Shown here one piece after another: positions 18,449 through 25,029 of a DNA stretch of 64,000 nucleotides (the stretch's first letter is position 1; each line of letters begins with the position of its first letter). The position numbers were made by a program, and so were the translations under genes. The stretch comes from Paractinoplanes ovalisporus (GTDB lineage Bacteria > Actinomycetota > Actinomycetes > Mycobacteriales > Micromonosporaceae): assembly GCF_016834655.1 (NCBI RefSeq), contig NZ_JAENHP010000010.1:272927-336926 (forward strand), written 5' to 3'. The notes under the pieces were generated by a model. The model was not told the origin of the DNA, did no database searches, and saw only the letters and a list, made by a program, of their open reading frames with translations.

Positions 18449-19395
18449 CGACGGCCACGGCCACCCGGCAGTCCCTCGCGGGATGCAGCCCGGTCGCGGG
18501 GGCGGTGACCGTCCTCGCGCCGGGCCCGACGGCCCGGACCGAGCTGGTCGTCGCGGCCGACGAGCCCGTGCTGGCCGGGCACTACCCGGACTTCCCGATC
18601 TTTCCCGGCGTCTGCCTGATCGAGTGCGCCCGGCTCAGCGCTTTCGTCACGGCCGCGCCCGGTGCCGGCGGGGAGCTGCGGCTGGCAGCGGTCGAGTCGG
18701 CTCGATTCCGCAACGTGGCGCTCCCCGGCGACCGGCTCGTGCTGGATCTGAACTGGGCCGAGCGGCCGATCGGCCGGCGGCTCACCGCCCGGATCACGTC
18801 CGGTCGTGGTGACGTCGCCTCGGTCCGGTTGCTCTTCCACCTCGGTGAGGAGAGCGTCGCGGCCGCCGAAAGCGTGGTCCCGGAAGTGCTCAGCGGGGTC
18901 CCGGTGCCGCCCGACCCACGGGCGGTGTTGCCGCACCGCTATCCGATCCTGCTGGTCGACCGGGTGCGGGCGATGGTGCCGGGCGAGAGCATGGTGGCCG
19001 TCAAGGCGGTCAGCAGTGGGGAACCGTGGTTCGCGCGGGCCCCGGAGAGCACGGATCTGGCCTATCCCCAGGTGCTCATGGTCGAGTCCTGGGCCCAGTC
19101 GGCCGGTGTGCTGGCAAACTCCGGCGCCGCGCTACGAGCCGGCCACGTGATGCTCTTCGGCGGCGCCTCCGACGTCGGGTTCTTCGGCCGCGTCCGTCCC
19201 GGTGACGTTCTCGAGCACCGCGTCCGAGTCGAGCGCCGGTTCTCCGACACGGTCATCTTCACCGGCGAGAGCCTCGTCGACGGCGTCGTGAGGATGCGTG
19301 TCGGCAGTATGACGATGGCGTTCCGCCCGTCGTCGCAGCTGACCGCGGCACGGTCGGCCGACCGTGCCGCGCCGACCATGGGGAGCACGCTTTGA
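18445..19395 (+). CDS. Didomain FabA/FabZ-type 3-hydroxyacyl-ACP dehydratase
   Basis: 316 residues with two hotdog dehydratase domains. Domain 1 (about 25-150) has the active-site loop GHYPDFPIFPG followed by Glu in LIECARL. Domain 2 (about 165-300) has the FabZ signature LPHRYPILLVDRV and a helix with Glu in MVESWAQS. However, the loop that should carry the catalytic His reads ARAPESTDLAYP. One domain may thus supply the His and both a Glu, leaving a single working site per pseudo-dimer. It would make the trans double bonds of the polyene chain after ketoreduction. The ATG at 18445 overlaps the previous stop. Confidence 0.87.
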   Translation: MTTATATRQSLAGCSPVAGAVTVLAPGPTARTELVVAADEPVLAGHYPDFPIFPGVCLIECARLSAFVTAAPGAGGELRLAAVESARFRNVALPGDRLVLDLNWAERPIGRRLTARITSGRGDVASVRLLFHLGEESVAAAESVVPEVLSGVPVPPDPRAVLPHRYPILLVDRVRAMVPGESMVAVKAVSSGEPWFARAPESTDLAYPQVLMVESWAQSAGVLANSGAALRAGHVMLFGGASDVGFFGRVRPGDVLEHRVRVERRFSDTVIFTGESLVDGVVRMRVGSMTMAFRPSSQLTAARSADRAAPTMGSTL

Positions 19396-20138
19396 GTACG
19401 CAGCAGGGTGGCATTGCACTGGTCACCGGCGGGTCGCGGGGCATCGGGCGGGCGACCGTCCTGCGGCTGGCCCGTGACGGTTACGACGTGGCGTTCTGCT
19501 ACCGATCGGACGTCGCCGCGGCGCAGAGTCTCGAGAAGGAGGCCGCGGAGCACGGCGTACGCGTCCTGGCGGTGCGGGCCGACGTCGCCGAAGCGGAGGA
19601 GGTCCGCGCGTTCGTCTCCGCCGTCGAGTCCGAGCTGGGCGCGGTCGACGTGGCCGTCACCTCGGCCGGCATCACCCGCGACAGTGCCCTGTTCAACATG
19701 AAGGACGAACAGTGGAACGACGTCGTGAGGACCAATCTCGACGGTGTCCACCACCTGTGCCGGGCGGTGGTCTTCGCCATGCTGAAGCGCCGCAGCGGCG
19801 CCATTGTGAACATTTCGTCGGTCGCCGGGGTCTACGGCAACGCGGGGCAGACCAACTACTCGGCGTCCAAGGCCGGCATCATCGGCTTCACCCGGGCCCT
19901 GGCCAAGGAGGTCGGCGCCTACGGCGTGCGGGCCAACGTCGTAGCCCCCGGCTTCATCGACACCGAGATGACAGCGGTGCTCACCGACAAGGTCAAGAAC
20001 AAGGCCGTCACCGCTGTCCCGCTCGGCCGGCTCGGCCGGCCCGAGGAGGTGGCCGACCTGGTGGCCTACCTGGCCTCACCCGGTGCCGCCTACATCACCG
20101 GTGCGGTCTTCCAAGTCGACGGCGGCATCACCATCTGA
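19392..20138 (+). CDS. 3-oxoacyl-ACP reductase, FabG-like SDR
   Basis: A 248-residue short-chain dehydrogenase with the NADP(H) motif TGGSRGIG, the NNAG-equivalent TSAG, the catalytic Ser in NISSVAG, and Tyr/Lys in YSASKAG. It ends in the usual FabG tail VDGGITI. It reduces 3-oxoacyl-ACP before dehydration. The start is a TTG overlapping the dehydratase stop (TTGA), with GGGGAG 6 bases upstream; no ATG or GTG lies near enough to replace it. The TTG may keep expression lower than that of its neighbours. Confidence 0.92.
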   Translation: MSTQQGGIALVTGGSRGIGRATVLRLARDGYDVAFCYRSDVAAAQSLEKEAAEHGVRVLAVRADVAEAEEVRAFVSAVESELGAVDVAVTSAGITRDSALFNMKDEQWNDVVRTNLDGVHHLCRAVVFAMLKRRSGAIVNISSVAGVYGNAGQTNYSASKAGIIGFTRALAKEVGAYGVRANVVAPGFIDTEMTAVLTDKVKNKAVTAVPLGRLGRPEEVADLVAYLASPGAAYITGAVFQVDGGITI

Positions 20139-20150
20139 GAGGGGGACAGA

Positions 20151-20864
20151 ATGGCCAGAAAACCGGCCCGTTGGTATTTCTCGTTCCGCAGTCCGTACTC
20201 CTGGTTCGCCTACCGGGACCTGATCACGGCCCATCCGGAGGTGGCCGACGCGATCACCTGGATCCCGTTCTGGGAGCCCGATGAGCACTCCGAGCGCCAC
20301 CTCAGCCAGGCCGGGGTGGAGTTCCCATACACCCCGATGGGACGCGACAAGCACTTCTACATCCTGCAGGACACCCGCCGCCTGGCCGAGAGTCGTGCGC
20401 TGTCCATGGTGTGGCCGGTCGACCGGCAGCCGCACTGGGAGGTGGCGCATCTCGGCTGGATCGCCGCCCGGACGTACGGCCTCGAACGCGAGTTCGCGGA
20501 TGCCGTGTTCGAGGCGCGGTGGGAGCACGGGGCGGACATCTGCGACGTCACGGTGGTGGAGGAGCTCGGCGTCCGCGCCGGCCTGCCGCTGGGCACCGTC
20601 AAAGCCGCCCTCGACGACCCGGCCATCCGGGAGGAGGCCGGCCGGGCCCTGGTCTCCAGCGCGAAGGATGGCGTCTTCGGCGTCCCGTTCTTCATCGTCG
20701 GCCGGCACAAGTTCTGGGGCGTGGACCGCCTGCCCCTGTTCGCCGAGGCCTGGCGTGCGTCCCAACCGGACCGGGTGACCATCCCGCCGGTCGTCACCCT
20801 GCCCGCGGCCGAGCTCCCGGTGCTGGCCACGGCCGACGCCGGTCACGCCGGCGGCTGTGGCTGA
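20151..20864 (+). CDS. DsbA-family / 2-hydroxychromene-2-carboxylate-isomerase-like protein (putative polyene isomerase)
   Basis: 237 residues with thioredoxin-like ends: an N-terminal strand-loop WYFSFRSPYSWFAYRDL, as in HCCA isomerase and kappa GST, and a cis-Pro segment GVFGVPFFIVG near residue 180. There is no CxxC, so it is not a disulfide oxidoreductase; Ser occupies the active loop. Related proteins in cinnamoyl-lipid clusters are thought to set a cis double bond so that the polyene can close to a benzene ring. This is the gene that best supports a cinnamoyl product here. GAGAGGGGGA precedes the ATG. Confidence 0.82.
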   Translation: MARKPARWYFSFRSPYSWFAYRDLITAHPEVADAITWIPFWEPDEHSERHLSQAGVEFPYTPMGRDKHFYILQDTRRLAESRALSMVWPVDRQPHWEVAHLGWIAARTYGLEREFADAVFEARWEHGADICDVTVVEELGVRAGLPLGTVKAALDDPAIREEAGRALVSSAKDGVFGVPFFIVGRHKFWGVDRLPLFAEAWRASQPDRVTIPPVVTLPAAELPVLATADAGHAGGCG

Positions 20865-20919
20865 GCTACCGGAACCTTCGATTCCACCGACATCCAGTAC
20901 CAACGAGAGGGAGATTCCC

Positions 20920-21135
20920 ATGACGAACCCGTTCGAGGACGAGGACGGCCGCTTCTTCGTGCTGGTCAACGACGAGAACCAGCACTCGATCTGGCCCGCC
21001 TTCGCCGAGATTCCGGCCGGCTGGACCACGGTGCACGGCGAGGACAGCCGGCAGGCCTGCCTCGAATACGTCGAGAACAACTGGACCGACATGCGTCCGA
21101 AAAGTCTGGCCGACGCCATGGAAGCAAGCGTCTGA
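20920..21135 (+). CDS. MbtH-like protein
   Basis: 71 residues with the family pattern: NPFED near the start, NDENQHSIWPAF, PAGW, and the C-terminal NNWTDMRP. MbtH proteins bind NRPS adenylation domains and help their folding and activity. Its place at the end of the type II PKS operon ties that operon to the NRPS at the left edge. GAGAGGGA precedes the ATG. A strong terminator follows 13 bases after the stop. Confidence 0.96.
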   Translation: MTNPFEDEDGRFFVLVNDENQHSIWPAFAEIPAGWTTVHGEDSRQACLEYVENNWTDMRPKSLADAMEASV

Positions 21136-21148
21136 CCAATTAGCAGAG

Positions 21149-21189
21149 GCGGCGGGCGGCGTTTTCGACGCTGCCCGCCGCGCAATTTT
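21149..21189 (+). terminator. Rho-independent terminator after MbtH
   Basis: A 13-bp GC stem (21149-21161 with 21169-21181, one G-U pair) with a 7-base loop TTTTCGA. A TTTTT run follows at about 21186-21190. It closes the operon that begins at the ACP gene. Confidence 0.85.
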
Positions 21190-21275
21190 TACCCCCCGCC
21201 GCCCGGTGATAGTGATGGGATAGCGAACCGTCACCGCACTCCACCAGAATTGTCGTCGACAAGAGGGGCAGCGGA

Positions 21276-21581
21276 ATGCATGAACGAGAGTTGAAGGCCT
21301 TCGTGGCCGTCGTGGAAGCCGGGCGAATGGACCGAGCGGCGTCGTCGCTCGGGTATTCACAGCCGGCCATCAGCTATCAGATCAAGTGTCTGGAGCAGGA
21401 GCTTGGAACGCGGCTTTTCTCCCGCTATCCGGACGGCGTCCAGCTCACCCAGGACGGTGCGATGGTGCTCCCCGCCGCGCGGGCGGTGCTCGCCCTGTTC
21501 GAAGGCATCAAGGACGTGACGGTCCGGGCCGCCTCCGTCGAGTCGGCGCGTCCGCGCTCCAGGCGGGTCACCGGAAGCTGA
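21276..21581 (+). CDS. LysR-type HTH protein without effector domain
   Basis: 101 residues that match only the N-terminal winged helix-turn-helix of LysR regulators: LKAFVAVVEAGRMDRAASSL, YSQPAISYQIKCLEQELGTRLF, then a wing with LTQDGAMVLPAARAVL. A full LysR protein has about 300 residues, and no effector-binding domain follows. The ORF ends in a short Arg/Ser-rich tail, and the flavoenzyme gene starts 11 bases later. GAGGGG lies about 8 bases before the ATG. It may be a functional mini-regulator of this cluster or a decayed remnant. Confidence 0.75.
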   Translation: MHERELKAFVAVVEAGRMDRAASSLGYSQPAISYQIKCLEQELGTRLFSRYPDGVQLTQDGAMVLPAARAVLALFEGIKDVTVRAASVESARPRSRRVTGS

Positions 21582-21592
21582 CGAGGCAACGG

Positions 21593-22852
21593 ATGGGTGA
21601 AGTGACGAGATTGCGCAAGGTAGGAACGCCGGTGATGGCCGGATCATCGATCGCGCGCGGGGGCGGCGATCGCCGATTGGGGCTGGCCAAACCCTGCGTC
21701 GATCTCCCGCCCGAGGTCACCGGGCTGGCCCGGACAGCGCACACACTGGACGATCTGGCCCGCCTCGCCGCCGGGCAGCTTCCCGCCGACGTATGGGACT
21801 TCGTGCAGGGTGGAAGCGGTGAGGACGGCACCGTGCTGGCCAACCGGGCGGCTCTGGACAGCATCCGGCTCCGTCCCCGGGTGCTGGCCGAGGTGGCGGA
21901 GGCGACGGGCTACTGCCGGTTGCTGAACGCCGAGAGTGCCCTTCCCCTGGCGGTGGCGCCGATGGCGTACCAGAAAATGATGCATCCGCGCGGTGAGGTC
22001 GACATGGCGCTGGCCGCGTACGAGGCCGGGGTCCCGATCGCGCTGAGCACCCTCAGCAGCCGCACCATCGAGGACGTCTGTGGCACCGGTGCCGTGGTCT
22101 GGTTCCAGCTCTACTGGCTGCGTGACCGGGACGCCATCCTGGGCCTCGTGCGCCGGGCCGAGCGGGCCGGCTGCCGGGCCGTCATGGTCACGGTGGATGT
22201 CCCGGTCATGGGGCGGCGCCTGCGCGACATCCGTAACCGGTTCGCCGTGCCCGAGGAGATCAGCGCGATCAACCTGCCGCCGGTCATGCGGGGCGGCGGA
22301 ACGGCGGCGAAGCCGGGCACCTCGGCGGTGGCCGCGCACACCGGCGCGGTCTTCGACCCCGGGATGGGCTGGTCGGACCTCGACTGGCTGCGTGAGGTCA
22401 CCGACCTGCCGCTGATCGTGAAGGGGATCATGGACCCCGAGGACGCCGATCGGGCGGTGTCCGCCGGCGCGGACGCGATCGTCGTCTCGAACCACGGCGG
22501 AAGGCAGTTGGAGGGGGCGCTTCCGAGCATCCTCGCCCTGGCCGACGTGGTTGACGCGGTCAGCGACCGCTGCGAGATCCTCTTCGACAGCGGCGTGCGG
22601 AGCGGCACCGACATCCTGCGGGCCCTGGCCTTGGGCGCCTCCGGTGTGCTGGTCGGGCGGCCGATGCTCTGGGGGCTGGCCGTGGACGGGGCCCGGGGCG
22701 CCGCGCGCGCTCTCGAGATCCTCCGGGTCGAGCTGGAGTTCGCCCTCGCTCTGGCCGGATGCCCGAACGTGCTCGCGGCCCGGAGACTGGACGCCACGGT
22801 TGTGCCCGGTCTGCCGTTCTCGGCGCCTTTTGGTCACCCGGCACCGGCCTGA
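21593..22852 (+). CDS. hmo: FMN-dependent alpha-hydroxy-acid oxidase, 4-hydroxymandelate-oxidase-like
   Basis: 419 residues, a TIM-barrel flavoenzyme of the glycolate oxidase/lactate dehydrogenase family. Visible are WDFVQGGSGED near the N-terminus, PMAYQKMMHP, the FMN-binding WFQLYWLRDRD, TVDVPVMGRRLRDIRN, the catalytic His/Arg in SNHGGRQLEG, and FDSGVRSGTD near the C-terminus. The text resembles 4-hydroxymandelate oxidase of glycopeptide clusters, which makes 4-hydroxybenzoylformate on the way to 4-hydroxyphenylglycine. The other pathway genes (HmaS, HpgT) are not in the window. ATG 21593 has GAGG 6 bases upstream; ATG 21635 is a shorter alternative. The first 45 residues are unlike the family core. 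Confidence 0.85.
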   Translation: MGEVTRLRKVGTPVMAGSSIARGGGDRRLGLAKPCVDLPPEVTGLARTAHTLDDLARLAAGQLPADVWDFVQGGSGEDGTVLANRAALDSIRLRPRVLAEVAEATGYCRLLNAESALPLAVAPMAYQKMMHPRGEVDMALAAYEAGVPIALSTLSSRTIEDVCGTGAVVWFQLYWLRDRDAILGLVRRAERAGCRAVMVTVDVPVMGRRLRDIRNRFAVPEEISAINLPPVMRGGGTAAKPGTSAVAAHTGAVFDPGMGWSDLDWLREVTDLPLIVKGIMDPEDADRAVSAGADAIVVSNHGGRQLEGALPSILALADVVDAVSDRCEILFDSGVRSGTDILRALALGASGVLVGRPMLWGLAVDGARGAARALEILRVELEFALALAGCPNVLAARRLDATVVPGLPFSAPFGHPAPA

Positions 22853-22923
22853 GCGGCGCCCGCGGAGAACAGATTTCTTGATGCCACATTGTTGCCGGCC
22901 TCGGCTGCTGATTCGCTGAGCAT

Positions 22924-23430
22924 ATGTCGATCGATCGGCCGGATATGGTTCCTCCGGTTCACGCTCGGTTGTTCGAGATGCTGAACCGGCACCGTGCAGA
23001 ATACCGCATGATCTCCCATTCCCCGGGGGCCACCACCGAGGAGGCGAGCCGATTCCGAGGGCACGATCCGGCCGCCGCCGCGAAAAGCATAATCCTGTGC
23101 GTGCGGAAGACCCGAAAAGAGAGCCGGTACGTTCTCGCGGTGGTCCCCGGTGACCGGCGGGTGGACTTCCGGCGGGTTCGCTCGCTCTTCTCCGCGATCG
23201 ATGTGAGCTTCGCACCGCTCCCGGTCGCGGAGCGTCTGGCCGGCAGTCCGTCGGGCACCTTCATGCCGTTCGTCTTCAGCCCGGAGCTCGACATCGTCGT
23301 TGACGCCGGGCTGGCGCACCATGACGAGATCTTCTTCAACGTCGGCCTGGCCGACCGGTCGATCTCGATGAAGGCATCGGCCTACCTGTCACTCAGCGCG
23401 CCGCGGATCGCGGAGATCGCCGCCGACTGA
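22924..23430 (+). CDS. YbaK/ProX-type aminoacyl-tRNA (or aminoacyl-thioester) deacylase-like protein
   Basis: 168 residues of the YbaK/EbsC/ProRS-insertion fold. Signs are an N-terminal helix with ISHSPGATTEEAS, the core AAAAKSIILCV with its conserved Lys, VLAVVPGDRRVDF, and the C-terminal pattern VDAGLAHHDEIFFNVGLADRSI. Family members hydrolyse mischarged aminoacyl-tRNA. Here it could edit or detoxify a misloaded or non-proteinogenic amino acid. The ATG is clear but has only a poor ribosome site. It lies 71 bases after the oxidase gene and 208 bases before the glycosyltransferase. Confidence 0.85.
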   Translation: MSIDRPDMVPPVHARLFEMLNRHRAEYRMISHSPGATTEEASRFRGHDPAAAAKSIILCVRKTRKESRYVLAVVPGDRRVDFRRVRSLFSAIDVSFAPLPVAERLAGSPSGTFMPFVFSPELDIVVDAGLAHHDEIFFNVGLADRSISMKASAYLSLSAPRIAEIAAD

Positions 23431-23547
23431 CAGCCCGGAGTTCTCAGCCGGTTCACAGGTATCCGCCGGGAGGATCGTACGAACGGTATTGGGCGACCGT
23501 CACGGGAATTCATTTCGGATTGTGAACGGGGCGAGGATAACCGAGCT

Positions 23548-23577
23548 TTGCGTGCCGGATCGGGTGCGCGGTACAGT
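23548..23577 (+). promoter_or_regulatory. Candidate promoter for the glycosyltransferase gene
   Basis: TTGCGT (23548-23553) and TACAGT (23572-23577) with an 18-base spacer, about 60 bases before the glycosyltransferase start. The 208-base gap after the YbaK-like gene holds no other ORF of note. Assignment is by eye. Confidence 0.35.
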
Positions 23578-23638
23578 CGGCGCTGCGCGCTCCTTTCCAC
23601 TTTGTCCGGTCGCCGAGAAGTGTTGGAGGCATTCGTCG

Positions 23639-24880
23639 ATGCGAATTGTAATCATGGCTGTCGGGAGCCGGGGCGACGTTGCGCCCTACACCGGGCTCGG
23701 TGCGCGGCTGCAGGAGGAGGGGCACGAGGTCACCCTGGCCACCCACGGGCTTTTCGAGGAGCTGGTGCGCAGCCGCGGGCTGGGCTTTCACGCGCTCCCG
23801 CTGGACACCCAGGAGGAGATGACCTCCAAGCTCGCCGCGAGCGGCACCAGCAGCCCGCTCAAGGTGACCCTCGAGGTGAACAAGGTGGTGGCCGCGCACG
23901 CCACCCCGATGGCTCAGGCGATGCTCGCGGCGGCCCGGTCGGCCGACGTGGCCATGCTGACCCCGGCCGGCTGGATCGGCGGTCACGTGGCCGAAGGGCT
24001 GGGGCTGCCCAGCATGGGCGTCTACCTGCAGCCGATGACGCCGACCAGGGAGTTCCCGCCGTGCACGGTGACCACCCGCTCGCTCGGCGGGTGGGGCAAC
24101 CGCCAGGCGGCGACAACGCTGCGCAGCCTGGGCCAGAAGCCGTTCAGCAAGGCCGTCGACCAGTTGCGGACCGAGCTCGGCCTGCCGCTGATGAAGCCGG
24201 GCGCCTGGCTGGCACAGGTCGACGCGGCCCGCTGGCCGATCTGTTACGGCTACAGCCCGATCGTGGTGCCGCAGCCCGCTGACTGGCCCGAGTGGAACCA
24301 CACCGTGGGCTACTGGTGGCCCGCCCCCGACCCCGATTTCAAGCCGGCGCCGGAACTGGTCGACTTCCTGGCCGCCGGCCCGCCACCGGTCTACATCGGC
24401 TTCGGCAGCATGCCGGTCGAGGACCGTGAGGCGTTGTCACAGCTGGTCGTCAGCGCGTTGCGTCGCAGCGAGCTGCGGGCGGTGGTGAACACCGGCTGGG
24501 CCGGGCTGAACACGGCCGGGGAGAACGTCTGCACCGTCGCCGAGGTGCCTCACGACTGGCTGTTCCCGCAGGTCGCCGCGGTGGTGCACCACGCCGGGGC
24601 GGGCACTGCGGCGGCCGGGCTGCGGGCCGGTGTGCCGGCCGTGCCGGTGCCGTTCATGGTGGATCAGCCGTTCTGGGCGCAGCGCCTGCGCGGGCTGGGC
24701 GTCGCCCCGGAGGTGATCCCGTTCCGGCGGCTGACCGCCGACCGGCTCGCCGCGGCCTTGACCGAGGCCACCACCAACCCGGAATACCGGCGGCGGGCGA
24801 CCGACGTGGCCGCCCGGCTGGCCCGGGAGGACGGCGCGGCCGGTGTGCTGCGGGTCCTGAACCAATTGTCGCGCGCCTGA
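23639..24880 (+). CDS. GT1-family glycosyltransferase (sterol/natural-product UGT type)
   Basis: 413 residues with a GT-B fold. The N-terminal domain begins MRIVIMAVGSRGDVAPY, the usual acceptor-side loop. The C-terminal nucleotide-sugar half has YIGFGSMPVED, the EVPHDWLFP motif, and the donor-binding HHAGAGTAAAGLRAGVPAVPVPFMVDQPFW region. It likely transfers a hexose from a nucleotide sugar to the polyketide or peptide. No deoxysugar genes are in the window, so a common sugar such as glucose, or genes elsewhere, must supply the donor. ATG 23639 has GGAGG 9 bases upstream. Macrolide self-resistance by glucosylation is another possibility. Confidence 0.9.
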   Translation: MRIVIMAVGSRGDVAPYTGLGARLQEEGHEVTLATHGLFEELVRSRGLGFHALPLDTQEEMTSKLAASGTSSPLKVTLEVNKVVAAHATPMAQAMLAAARSADVAMLTPAGWIGGHVAEGLGLPSMGVYLQPMTPTREFPPCTVTTRSLGGWGNRQAATTLRSLGQKPFSKAVDQLRTELGLPLMKPGAWLAQVDAARWPICYGYSPIVVPQPADWPEWNHTVGYWWPAPDPDFKPAPELVDFLAAGPPPVYIGFGSMPVEDREALSQLVVSALRRSELRAVVNTGWAGLNTAGENVCTVAEVPHDWLFPQVAAVVHHAGAGTAAAGLRAGVPAVPVPFMVDQPFWAQRLRGLGVAPEVIPFRRLTADRLAAALTEATTNPEYRRRATDVAARLAREDGAAGVLRVLNQLSRA

Positions 24881-24911
24881 GAAACGGCGTATTGAAGAAT
24901 TCGATGTGACA

Positions 24912-24942
24912 TTGCCGTAGGTACGGCTTCCCGTTGTACTTT
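24912..24942 (+). promoter_or_regulatory. Candidate promoter of the type I PKS operon
   Basis: In the 149-base gap before the first PKS gene, TTGCCG (24912-24917) and TACTTT (24937-24942) lie 19 bases apart, in a relatively AT-rich stretch. About 87 bases of leader would follow. Assignment is by eye and weak. Confidence 0.3.
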
Positions 24943-25029
24943 TCCTGATCCGGTAAAACGGACGGAATGCGGCCGCCCTTTCGCCATGTGAGTGGCTCGC
25001 GGCTCGCATTGAACGGGGGAGCAGTACGC

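Noticed and set aside
20151..20864. Thiol-disulfide oxidoreductase
   Set aside because: The fold fits, but the CxxC motif is absent and the neighbours are polyketide genes.
21386..21592. N-terminal extension of the oxidase over the LysR-like gene
   Set aside because: The text has no family similarity and overlaps a clear HTH in another frame; ATG 21593 has its own ribosome site.
24967..25029. Upstream ATG for PKS A
   Set aside because: In frame, but without a ribosome site; ATG 25030 has GGGGGA at the right distance and begins directly at the KS.
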